From: Pedobacter sp.
GTDB taxonomy: Bacteria; Bacteroidota; Bacteroidia; Sphingobacteriales; Sphingobacteriaceae
Assembly: GCA_004295885.1 (NCBI GenBank)
Contig: SEDG01000158.1
Coordinates: forward strand, 1 to 8,200
Length of the DNA stretch: 8,200 nucleotides
Direction of reading: 5' to 3'
Program-made: the position numbers and the translations under genes
The notes under the pieces: model-generated
What the model saw: the letters and a program-made list of their open reading frames with translations, nothing else
Database searches by the model: none
What the model was told of the DNA's origin: nothing
Shown here: piece after piece, positions 1 to 6,121 of the stretch
Layout of the letters: each line of letters opens with the position of its first letter
Position numbering within the stretch: position 1 is the first letter of the stretch

Positions 1-509
1 GCAATAACAACTGTTAGCACTATCGCTACCATTCTCTGTTTTACCCAAGTCCTTGTTTCAACAACTAACGACGATTTATTAAAGGCAACCATCAACTTAT
101 GAACGCCATTAGTTGCAAAAAATAACGATAATAAAAAACCTACAGAAAGTAAGCTTCCGTTTTGAATATTTACAATTTCAGTAATTGTTGTTTCAAAAGC
201 TAAATAAGCATTGTTAGGCAATACCAAAGCCAATAAATCCATCAAAGTATCCTGAAAACCGATACTTTTTGGTATATAAGGAATTAAGGTGAAAAGAAAA
301 ATGATAGCAGGAAAAATAGCCAACATAAAGTTATAGGATAAAGATGAAGCTTTGTTTACTAGCGCTTCTTTACCTATCTCTTTAAAAAAGAAAGTCGCAA
401 CGGTATAAAGTGGTAGAGGGCTAAAACCAGGCAATACACAAACTTTGGTCCATTCGATAAATAACGAGTAGATTTTAAGTTTCAGTAACTGTTTGTGTAC
501 CCAATTCAT
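1..509 (-). CDS. YihY/virulence factor BrkB family membrane protein (C-terminus beyond left edge)
   Basis: This is the N-terminal 169 residues of a polytopic inner-membrane protein; the frame is open to the window edge. After a cytoplasmic N-terminus of about 55 residues comes the family's conserved first block, around ASSLSYNFMLAIFPAIIF (residues 54-71), where helix 1 contains the typical small-residue, Tyr and Phe-Pro pattern. A second helix lies at about 117-138 (containing LFFATNGVHKLM), and a third begins near 159. Family members are usually about 300 residues, so roughly half is visible. The family was once called RNase BN by mistake; its real function is poorly defined, and a transport or envelope role is usually assumed. 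The ATG at 507-509 lies 2 nt after the stop of the upstream thioesterase gene, so it is the distal gene of the PASTA-mltG-thioesterase operon and probably translationally coupled. Family assignment is firm; function is not. Confidence 0.88.
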   Translation of the reverse strand, partial: MNWVHKQLLKLKIYSLFIEWTKVCVLPGFSPLPLYTVATFFFKEIGKEALVNKASSLSYNFMLAIFPAIIFLFTLIPYIPKSIGFQDTLMDLLALVLPNNAYLAFETTITEIVNIQNGSLLSVGFLLSLFFATNGVHKLMVAFNKSSLVVETRTWVKQRMVAIVLTVVI

Positions 510-511
510 CT

Positions 512-922
512 TTATATAAAGTATTGCCTAACGTTATCCATAAAATTTGCAGGCGGCTGGCAAGGCCTTCTCGTTACCTTGTTTACAAATACTAGAACAG
601 TTTTACCAGTATTAATTAACTCATGTGCCTCATTATAAATTTCGTAGTCTACTGTTAATTTAATGGATGGTTTGTCTTTAACTATAGATTTGATGGTTAA
701 CGTTTGATTATACAATGCAGGTTTTAAAAATTTAGATTGCATCTCTAAAATCGGCAGCATTACTCCTTCTGCTTCCATCGTTTCGTAAGTCATACCCGAA
801 CAGGCTTCAAAACATTCTGTCCTTGCCACTTCGTAATATTGGGCATAATTACTGTGATGTACAACACCCATTTGGTCGGTTTCTACATAGCGAACCTTAA
901 CCTTGCTTTCAAATACAAACAT
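512..922 (-). CDS. YbgC-like acyl-CoA thioesterase (4HBT hotdog fold)
   Basis: This 136-residue protein has the length of a single hotdog-fold thioesterase. The N-terminal signature is VRYVETDQMGVVHHSNYAQY (residues 10-29). In it D16 matches the catalytic aspartate of the 4-hydroxybenzoyl-CoA thioesterase/YbgC group, and HHSNY is the usual turn into the central helix. The rest (about 55-118) forms the expected beta strands, including the K-P pair in KFLKPALYNQ. The predicted reaction is hydrolysis of a short- or medium-chain acyl-CoA (or acyl-ACP) in the cytoplasm; the substrate cannot be read from the sequence. In proteobacteria ybgC lies next to tol-pal, but here it sits between mltG and a BrkB-like gene, so an envelope or lipid link is only an inference. 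Its ATG overlaps the mltG stop by one base (TAATG), which implies translational coupling. No Shine-Dalgarno is evident. Confidence 0.9.
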   Translation of the reverse strand: MFVFESKVKVRYVETDQMGVVHHSNYAQYYEVARTECFEACSGMTYETMEAEGVMLPILEMQSKFLKPALYNQTLTIKSIVKDKPSIKLTVDYEIYNEAHELINTGKTVLVFVNKVTRRPCQPPANFMDNVRQYFI

Positions 923-1977
923 TATTTATAGATATTACGTTTGTTCATTGCTGCCCTATATTTATTTGCATTAATTTCATGCTGTTCTCTTGTCTCCGCA
1001 AAGGCATGATAACCAGAAAAATCTTCCTTCGCACACATATAGATATAGTTGTTCTTTTCTCTGTTGAGAACAGCGTCAATTGCATTAATACTTGGCATCA
1101 TGATTGGTCCAGGAGGCAGGCCAGCATATCTGTAGGTATTGAATTTAGAATCTAAGGCTAAATGAGAATTTAGCACGCGTTTAATAGTAAAATCATCGTT
1201 AGCAAAAATCACTGTTGGGTCTGCCTGTAGTAAGATACCTTTATTTAAACGATTTAAGTATAAACCAGCTATGGTTGGCATTTCTTTGTCGTAAAGTGCT
1301 TCAGCATCTACAATAGAAGCCAAAATTGAAACTTGAATAGGGCTAAGGTTTAAAGCTTTCGCCTTGTTTTTACGTTCTTCAGTCCAGAACTTATTATACT
1401 GCTTTACCATTTTCTCAAAAAACTCAGTCGGACTCACATTCCAGTACAATTCGTACGTATTAGGAATAAATAGCGTGTAAACATTCTCGGTTGTGAAGCC
1501 GTATTTCTCTACCAATGCTGCCGAATCCAACACTTTAATGAAAGACAAAGAATCAGCTTCCATGTTTTTAGCTAAGTAGGCGGCAAAGTTTTCCTTTTTT
1601 CTAATATTTTGAAACTTCAGTTTTACTGCATCCTGATTACCTGCCTTTAACTTATTAATTAAGGTACGGTTGTTCATTCCTTCCTTAACAGCATAACGAC
1701 CAGGTTTTAGATTTTTAGCTAAATTCATCTTTTCAGCTGCTTGTTTAAAAGCATCCGGATTTTTTAAAACGCCTTTTTCCAATAAATTGTGCAAAAAACC
1801 ATCATAATCCATACCTGTTTTAACGTAGATGTGTTTCTGGTTTCCTGTAATGTTTCCTGCTAAATATGTTTTATAAATATTTAAGCCAAAATACCCGCCT
1901 ATAGCTAAGATGACTAGGATAATTGCCAATATAATTTTTGTGCTTTTTTTCACTTTTTTATCGTGTTCTAAAATCAT
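922..1977 (-). CDS. mltG: Endolytic murein transglycosylase MltG (YceG-like)
   Basis: MltG cleaves nascent glycan strands endolytically at the outer face of the inner membrane, leaving 1,6-anhydro-MurNAc ends, and is thought to set strand length. The 351 residues show a short basic cytoplasmic N-terminus, one membrane anchor (about 14-34), a LysM-like subdomain (about 48-110), then the YceG catalytic domain. The family motifs appear in order: FIPNTYELYW (170-179), LASIVDAEA (219-227) with the expected catalytic glutamate E226, LNRLNKG (241-247), QADPTVIFA (251-259), and YRYAGLPPGPI (282-292) near the C-terminal third. Length is normal and no key residue is missing. It starts 8 nt after the PASTA gene stop and its stop overlaps the thioesterase ATG, so it is the second gene of the operon. 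The region before its ATG is A-rich with no Shine-Dalgarno, as is normal in Bacteroidota. Confidence 0.96.
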   Translation of the reverse strand: MILEHDKKVKKSTKIILAIILVILAIGGYFGLNIYKTYLAGNITGNQKHIYVKTGMDYDGFLHNLLEKGVLKNPDAFKQAAEKMNLAKNLKPGRYAVKEGMNNRTLINKLKAGNQDAVKLKFQNIRKKENFAAYLAKNMEADSLSFIKVLDSAALVEKYGFTTENVYTLFIPNTYELYWNVSPTEFFEKMVKQYNKFWTEERKNKAKALNLSPIQVSILASIVDAEALYDKEMPTIAGLYLNRLNKGILLQADPTVIFANDDFTIKRVLNSHLALDSKFNTYRYAGLPPGPIMMPSINAIDAVLNREKNNYIYMCAKEDFSGYHAFAETREQHEINANKYRAAMNKRNIYK

Positions 1978-1985
1978 TTTTAATA

Positions 1986-2759
1986 CTAATTTTTTGGTTT
2001 GTTGGAAAGAGTGATGTTTACTGGTGTCCCTAATTTAACTTTTACCAAAGTGTCTGCAACTAATGGGAATTGAGTAACCACAACTGCTGTGGCAGAATCT
2101 GTTACTGGACCTTCCCAAGTGATTGTTCCCAGTGCTAATACAGAACCTCTAAGAGACATTTTAGCTTCATCAATTGTTAACCCTGTTAAATCTGGTAATT
2201 CAACATCTTCTGGGCCACGACCATCGCCTAGTGTTAGGTTAATTCTTGAACCTGTTGGTAAAACTTCGCCAGTTCTAATTAATTGTCCGCCAAAATAGGC
2301 TTCAAGTACAACATCTCTAGCAACATCAGGTTTGTAAGTCGTATCTCCTAATTTTAATCTATAACTCTCTAAAATAGCTTGTGCTTCCCTTAAAGATTTA
2401 TTCTCAATATCTGGGAATTTTACATTTGGAGCTTGGGCGGTATTTATGGTCAAGTAGATTGTTCGGTTACCCTTAACGAATGTATTAGCATCGGGGTCTT
2501 GGTCGGTTACAATGCCTGGAGGTTTATCCATTACGTAAACAGAGTCTATTTCGTAACGTAAACCTAAATCTTCTAACTTACTTACAGCTTGTGCCAATGG
2601 CAAGCCTTTTAATTCTGGTACATTTAAACCTTCGCCGTGTTTGGTGTAATATCTTAAACTGAAAAAGGCAATTAATAAAATACCTATAACGGTACCAATT
2701 GCCGCAATGAGATTATTTCTAAAAGACTTTGTTTTAAGGTAGGCAATAAAGTTGCTCAT
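1986..2759 (-). CDS. Membrane-anchored triple-PASTA-domain protein
   Basis: This 257-residue protein has a short cytoplasmic N-terminus with basic residues (about 1-15), a single membrane helix (about 17-37), and then three periplasmic PASTA domains at roughly 44-107, 111-179 and 186-253. Each has the usual N-terminal proline motif (NVPELKGLPLAQA, KFPDIENKSLREA, ELPDLTGLTIDEA) and ends in a strand like the IYLTIN of the first. PASTA domains are known for binding muropeptides or beta-lactams in Ser/Thr kinases of the PknB/StkP type and in some penicillin-binding proteins. Here there is no kinase or transpeptidase domain, so the protein can only bind, tether or sense. It is the first gene of the operon with mltG and is divergent from ddl, which supports a peptidoglycan role. 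A good -7 box lies about 30 nt before the ATG. Its exact function is not known to me. Confidence 0.93.
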   Translation of the reverse strand: MSNFIAYLKTKSFRNNLIAAIGTVIGILLIAFFSLRYYTKHGEGLNVPELKGLPLAQAVSKLEDLGLRYEIDSVYVMDKPPGIVTDQDPDANTFVKGNRTIYLTINTAQAPNVKFPDIENKSLREAQAILESYRLKLGDTTYKPDVARDVVLEAYFGGQLIRTGEVLPTGSRINLTLGDGRGPEDVELPDLTGLTIDEAKMSLRGSVLALGTITWEGPVTDSATAVVVTQFPLVADTLVKVKLGTPVNITLSNKPKN

Positions 2760-2789
2760 TTATTTTTCTCGTAATAGATGTATAAGGTT

Positions 2790-2821
2790 CAAATTTAGTT
2801 TAAAAAAATATTTTATCTCAA
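2790..2821 (-). promoter_or_regulatory. Predicted promoter of the PASTA-mltG-thioesterase-BrkB operon
   Basis: On the minus strand TAAATTTG (2797-2790) is an exact match to the Bacteroidota -7 consensus TAnnTTTG. A TTG at 2821-2819 lies 21 nt upstream as a possible -33 element. Transcription would begin near 2783, giving a leader of about 25 nt before the ATG at 2759. The spacing is at the long end of the usual range. Transcription start data would settle it. Confidence 0.5.
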
Positions 2822-2851
2822 TTAAAATCAAATCTGCATCAAACTAATTTA

Positions 2852-2859
2852 TATTTTTG
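2852..2859 (+). promoter_or_regulatory. Predicted -7 box of the ddl promoter
   Basis: TATTTTTG matches the Bacteroidota -7 consensus TAnnTTTG. Transcription would then start at about 2864-2866, which is after the first in-frame ATG (2861) and before the second (2879). This supports the second ATG as the real start of ddl, with a leader of about 14 nt. No clear TTG is seen at the -33 distance, so the promoter is weak or relies on other contacts. Confidence 0.45.
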
Positions 2860-2878
2860 GATGTATATTTTTAATCAC

Positions 2879-3862
2879 ATGAAGAAAACTATTGCATTAT
2901 TAACTGGCGGAACTACTGGAGAATGGGTTGTATCTGTTAAAAGCGCCGCAACCATTGCCCAAAATCTCGATTCGGCTAAATTTGAAGTTTATAAAATAAT
3001 GCTAAACGAAAGTGGTTGGTTTTATGAACCAGCAGATTCGGTAAAAGTTGCTATTGATAAAAACGACTTTTCGCTAACCATTGCTGGTCGTAAAATTAAA
3101 TTTGATGGTGTTTTTATTGCCATTCATGGTTCGCCGGGTGAAGATGGAAAACTGCAAGGTTACTTTGATATGATTGGCTTACCTTACACTACTTGCAATG
3201 CGTTAACATCTGCAATTACAATGAATAAAGGTTATACAAAAGCCATTGTGAATGGAATAAAAAACCTTAACGTGGCTAAATCTGTCCAGATTTTTAGAAA
3301 CACAAGTTTCGATATCACTAATATTAAGGCTGAATTAAAATTGCCCTATTTTGTTAAACCAAATAGTGGCGGTAGCAGTATCGGAATGACAAAAGTTAAG
3401 CATGCTGATGATTTAGAGCCTGCTTTGGAAAAAGCTTTTAAGGAAGACGACCAAATTTTAATTGAAGAATTTGTAGAAGGCAGAGAGTTTTCTGTTGGTG
3501 TCTTTAAAGCCAAAGCCGAAATAAAGGTTTTACCTGCTACTGAAGTTATTCCATCAAATGAGTTTTTTGATTTTGAAGCGAAATATACCCCTGGCGCATC
3601 CGAAGAAATTACACCTGGAAGGATGACAGATGAAGAGAAAAATAGGGTAGAAGAAGTAGTTAAAGCAGTTTATGAAAAATTGAATTGTAACGGTGTAGTG
3701 CGTATAGATTACTTTTTAGAACACGAAACTGGTAAATTCTACTTTATAGAAATCAATACCATTCCTGGGCAAACCATCACAAGCTTTATTCCTCAACAAG
3801 TTGCGGCTTATGGAATGGAGTTGAAAGATTTTTACACGCAAATTGTAGAAGAGTCTATTTAG
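2879..3862 (+). CDS. ddl: D-alanine--D-alanine ligase
   Basis: This cytoplasmic ATP-grasp ligase joins two D-alanines for the end of the peptidoglycan stem peptide. From the ATG at 2879 it has 327 residues, normal for the family. The N-terminal domain starts MKKTIALLTGG and carries E15 in GEWVVSVKS, the position of the conserved Glu that binds the first D-Ala. HGSPGEDGKLQGYFDMIGLP (83-102) is the family block. FVKPNSGGSSIGMTKV (158-173) forms the ATP-grasp flap, EEFVEGREFSVG (196-207) contacts the nucleotide, EAKYTPG (233-239) is the omega-loop with the Tyr typical of D-Ala-D-Ala rather than depsipeptide ligases, and RIDYF with EINTIPG holds the Mg ligands D277, E291 and N293. An in-frame ATG at 2861 would add six residues, but it overlaps the expected transcription start and lies outside the conserved N-terminus. 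It is divergent from the PASTA/mltG operon and convergent with the MATE gene. Confidence 0.97.
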   Translation: MKKTIALLTGGTTGEWVVSVKSAATIAQNLDSAKFEVYKIMLNESGWFYEPADSVKVAIDKNDFSLTIAGRKIKFDGVFIAIHGSPGEDGKLQGYFDMIGLPYTTCNALTSAITMNKGYTKAIVNGIKNLNVAKSVQIFRNTSFDITNIKAELKLPYFVKPNSGGSSIGMTKVKHADDLEPALEKAFKEDDQILIEEFVEGREFSVGVFKAKAEIKVLPATEVIPSNEFFDFEAKYTPGASEEITPGRMTDEEKNRVEEVVKAVYEKLNCNGVVRIDYFLEHETGKFYFIEINTIPGQTITSFIPQQVAAYGMELKDFYTQIVEESI

Positions 3863-3874
3863 AAAAGGAGTCTG

Positions 3875-3922
3875 AAAGTTAGAAAGTCCGAAAGTTTGTT
3901 AAGCTTCGGACTTTCCGACTTT
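3875..3922. terminator. Probable bidirectional terminator hairpin between ddl and the MATE gene
   Basis: GAAAGTCCGAA (3882-3892) is perfectly complementary to TTCGGACTTTC (3905-3915), with a 12-nt loop. The stem extends outward by five more pairs, AAAGT (3875-3879) with ACTTT (3918-3922), across a 2-nt internal mismatch. It fills the gap between the two convergent stops (3862 and 3929), the normal place for a shared terminator. The T tract is weak on the plus side; on the minus side the sequence beyond the stem contains CCTTTTCT. The left arm is built from repeated GAAAGT units, so it could also be a copy of a dispersed repeat. Confidence 0.65.
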
Positions 3923-3928
3923 AGGTAA

Positions 3929-5401
3929 CTAAACCACTTTATGTTTCCATTTACCTTTTTTAAATAAGATAAAGGCAGCCAATGTAATTCCGACTTCGGC
4001 AGTTGGCACGGCGATAAATACGCCTGTTGGACCTAAATCTAAATACTTCGCTAAAAAATAAGCGAATGGAATCTGGAAAAGCCAAAAGGCAATTACGTTT
4101 ATTCTCGTAGGCGTCCATGTATCACCAGCGCCATTAAAAGCGCTTATTAAAACCATTCCAACTCCATAAAGTACAAAGCCATAACTTAATGTTCGTAAGG
4201 CTTCAACTGCCACTTTTTTAATCGCCTCATCATTGGTAAAAAATGAGGCAAAAATTGGTCCGCAGGTTAAAAATAATACCGTAACTGTTGCCATGAAAAT
4301 GGTGGTGTATTTCATTGTCGTAAAAACCGATTGCTCTGCTCTATCCATATGACCCGCACCCATATTTTGCCCAACTAGCGTGGCTGCAGCATTGCTTAAG
4401 CCCCAGGCAGGTAACATGAAAAACATCATTAAACGTAAAGCAGTTTGATAACCAGCAGAAGCATTATCACCACCAGTTGTGGCAACCAATTGCGCTAAAA
4501 ATATCCAACTACATGATGCAATTACAAATTGTAAAATACCTGGAGCAGCAATTTTAATAATGGCTTTCATTTGCTCCCAATGAGGTTTAAAATAAGCTAA
4601 CTTAATTTTAAGCGTACTGTTTCCTCGTACTAAATGAAAAATCTGATAACTTACTCCAAGTCCACGGCCTAAAGCCGTAGCCATTGCAGCTCCGGTTAAA
4701 CCGAAAGCAGGGATTGGACCCAAACCTCTAATAAATAAAGGACAAAGAATACAGTTTGCAATATTGGCAATTAATAAACTTTGCATGGCGATAGATGCAT
4801 TGCCAGCTCCTCTAAATATACCATTGATTAAGAATAGAAGCATAATTACTGTACTACTTCCCATCATGATTTGAACAAAAGTTGTTCCTTGTGTTGCTGT
4901 TTCTTCAGATGCGCCCATAATCAACAAAATATTCTTTGCGAACATTACGCCCATAACGCTGATGATGACATTGATAATCATTGCCAAAACAATGGTCTGC
5001 ATACCAGCTTTTGCAGCGGCTTCTGGGTTCTTCTCGCCAATTCTACGAGCCACAACGGCAGTTGCCGCCATACTCATGCCAATCGCAAGAGAATAAATAA
5101 TGGTAAGTACAGATTCTGTTAAGCCTACAGTTTGCATAGCGTGACCGCTGTTTGGTAGGTGACCAACAAAATACAAATCGACCAATGCAAAAATTGATTC
5201 GAAAATCATTTCTAGCATCATCGGGATAGCTAATAGTACGATTGCTTTTCTAATACTGATAGCTGTATAATCAGTTTCTTTGCCAATAATAGCTTGCCAT
5301 AAAACTGAAAAAAAATTAGAAAGACCACCCTTGGTCTTAGACGATTGTAACATTTGAAAAATATAAGATATAAACCATAAGATGCTTATTGTTTTAAGCA
5401 T
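3929..5401 (-). CDS. MATE-family multidrug/metabolite efflux transporter
   Basis: This is an inner-membrane antiporter of the NorM/DinF type (two MatE halves) that would export cationic drugs or metabolites using a Na+ or H+ gradient; the substrate is unknown. It is about 490 residues and very hydrophobic, with roughly 12 helices after a longer-than-usual N-terminus. The transporter core begins near IRKAIVLLAIPMMLEMIFES (about 50-69). Family motifs are FRGAGNA (about 196-202) in the first half, and VGQNMGAGHMDRAE (about 343-356) and GAGDTWTPT (about 424-432) in the second half. The open frame reaches a TTG at 5404, but ATG at 5401 follows directly and is the better start. Another ATG at 5353 (MLQSSKTKGG) would remove a hydrophobic leader of 16 residues and is also possible. 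It is probably a single-gene transcript with a good promoter upstream and a palindrome in the leader. Confidence 0.94.
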   Translation of the reverse strand: MLKTISILWFISYIFQMLQSSKTKGGLSNFFSVLWQAIIGKETDYTAISIRKAIVLLAIPMMLEMIFESIFALVDLYFVGHLPNSGHAMQTVGLTESVLTIIYSLAIGMSMAATAVVARRIGEKNPEAAAKAGMQTIVLAMIINVIISVMGVMFAKNILLIMGASEETATQGTTFVQIMMGSSTVIMLLFLINGIFRGAGNASIAMQSLLIANIANCILCPLFIRGLGPIPAFGLTGAAMATALGRGLGVSYQIFHLVRGNSTLKIKLAYFKPHWEQMKAIIKIAAPGILQFVIASCSWIFLAQLVATTGGDNASAGYQTALRLMMFFMLPAWGLSNAAATLVGQNMGAGHMDRAEQSVFTTMKYTTIFMATVTVLFLTCGPIFASFFTNDEAIKKVAVEALRTLSYGFVLYGVGMVLISAFNGAGDTWTPTRINVIAFWLFQIPFAYFLAKYLDLGPTGVFIAVPTAEVGITLAAFILFKKGKWKHKVV

Positions 5402-5425
5402 CAATTATTTGATAAAAGACTGTGG

Positions 5426-5447
5426 ATTTAGCTGTTAACAGCCAAAT
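5426..5447. promoter_or_regulatory. Palindromic candidate operator in the MATE leader
   Basis: GCTGTTAACAGC (5431-5442) is a perfect 12-bp palindrome. After one mismatch it is flanked by ATTT (5426-5429) and AAAT (5444-5447), making a 22-bp imperfect dyad. It lies about 40 nt downstream of the predicted MATE transcription start and about 25 nt before the ATG, a position where a dimeric repressor of TetR or MarR type could block transcription. The regulator is not in this window. It could instead fold as an RNA hairpin. Confidence 0.4.
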
Positions 5448-5489
5448 TTTTCCCTCGATACTATCATGGTTCAATAGAGTTTGATGTTG

Positions 5490-5519
5490 CAAAAATATAA
5501 AATATATTTAAAGAGCAAA
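5490..5519 (-). promoter_or_regulatory. Predicted promoter of the MATE transporter gene
   Basis: On the minus strand TTTG (5519-5516) is followed after 18 nt by TATTTTTG (5497-5490), matching both elements of the Bacteroidota housekeeping promoter (TTTG or TTG, then TAnnTTTG). Transcription would start near 5483, giving a leader of about 80 nt to the ATG at 5401. This is the best promoter match in the window. Confidence 0.6.
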
Positions 5520-5555
5520 ATTTAACTTGATTATCAGTTTGTTAAAGAAATGCTG

Positions 5556-5570
5556 TAACAAGGATTGTTA
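5556..5570. repeat. Short inverted repeat upstream of the ABC ATPase gene
   Basis: TAACAA and TTGTTA are separated by GGA, a perfect 6-3-6 inverted repeat, followed on the plus strand by ATTTTT. It lies 30 nt before the TTG start. It could be an operator half-pair sharing TGTTA with the MATE palindrome, or a weak AT-rich terminator-like hairpin. The short AT-rich stem makes the hairpin reading doubtful. Confidence 0.3.
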
Positions 5571-5600
5571 ATTTTTATCATAACACAAAACTAAAACCAA

Positions 5601-6121
5601 TTGAATTTAACATTAACTGATATATCCAAAAGGTATGGTAGCCATATTGTTTTAGAGTTTGATGAATGGAAAATTGATTCTGGAATTTATTGGCTAAAAG
5701 GCGGCAATGGAACAGGTAAAACTACACTGTTCAGGATTATCTCTGGTCAAACTCCTTTTGATGGGACTGTTTTGCTAAATGATATAGACTTGAAAAAGCA
5801 AGTCAATAATTTTCGTTCAAAGATTAGTTATGCAGAAGCGGAGCCACAATATCCATTATTTATTACAGGAAAAGAGTTACTCAATTTTTATAAGGAGGTA
5901 AGAAAAGTCAATCAAACTGAAATCGATTTGTTAACTGATTTATTTGAAATGACAGCTTTTTTAAATCAGAAAATTGGAGGTTATTCTAGCGGAATGTTAA
6001 AGAAGCTTTCATTAATCTGTGCATTAGCTTTTTAGTATCGTCTCATCAAGAAATTGATGCAGCTAAAGTTACAGTTGATGGTATATTTATTATCGAGAAT
6101 AAAAAAGTAGTTAAATGTTAA
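5601..6121 (+). pseudogene. ABC-transporter ATP-binding protein, internally deleted (Walker B missing)
   Basis: The readable frame runs from a TTG at 5601 to a TAG at 6033-6035 (144 residues); an in-frame TAA at 5592-5594 rules out an earlier start. It shows an ABC A-loop region (KRYG, 10-13), Walker A GGNGTGKTT (34-42), a Q-loop region (about 77-86), and the signature YSSGMLKKLSLICALAF (128-144). It then stops, where a normal ATPase continues for about 20 residues to Walker B. In the -1 frame from 6035 the DNA reads VSSHQEIDAAKV and goes on for 28 codons to a TAA at 6119-6121: this is the H-loop (switch) and C-terminal end of the same protein. About 45 codons with Walker B, the catalytic Glu and the D-loop are therefore gone, and the frame is broken. 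The surviving tail overlaps the permease start by 7 nt, the normal layout of an intact ATPase-permease pair. The product should not hydrolyse ATP. An assembly error is the main alternative. Confidence 0.85.
6035..6121 (+). other. Out-of-frame H-loop/C-terminal remnant of the ABC ATPase
   Basis: These 28 codons plus a stop encode the segment starting VSSHQEIDAAK and ending ENKKVVKC. S-S-H is the H-loop of ABC ATPases, and the following acidic helix and a strand like GIFIIENKKVV are typical of the C-terminus. There is no start codon or ribosome site of its own at the beginning. Translation would reach it only by a -1 slip at the T run 6029-6033, and Walker B would still be absent. It is described separately because it proves that the upstream frame is a deletion product and not a naturally short protein. 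Confidence 0.8.

Larger units (their letters stand above)
5405..5600. other. Divergent intergenic control region between the MATE gene and the ABC operon
   Basis: This 196-bp gap holds no gene that I can support. It contains a strong predicted promoter for the MATE gene, a 12-bp palindrome (5431-5442), a 6-3-6 inverted repeat (5556-5570), and further TGTTA or TAACA words at 5540-5544 and 5581-5585. I see no TAnnTTTG match reading toward the ABC gene. The closest is TAATTTTT at 5569-5576, which lacks the final G, so the promoter of that operon is unresolved. Confidence 0.6.

Noticed and set aside
2089..2298. 69-codon open frame on the plus strand
   Set aside because: It lies wholly antisense inside the PASTA-domain gene, has no family likeness and a Ser/Pro-rich composition expected from the reverse of that gene.
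3865..3870. AAGGAG just after the ddl stop as a ribosome site for a small gene
   Set aside because: No start codon or open frame follows; the next bases form the terminator hairpin.
4871..5122. 83-codon open frame on the plus strand
   Set aside because: Antisense to the MATE gene; its Cys/His/Asn-rich composition is what the complement of membrane-protein codons gives, not a zinc-binding protein.
5892..5899. Perfect Shine-Dalgarno AAGGAGGT
   Set aside because: It lies inside the ABC ATPase frame (encoding YKEVRK), no start codon follows at a useful distance, and Bacteroidota rarely rely on this signal.
6028..6037. Programmed -1 frameshift at the T run to make a full ABC ATPase
   Set aside because: A slip would join the H-loop tail in frame, but Walker B and the D-loop would still be missing, and there is no proper slippery heptamer or clear downstream structure.
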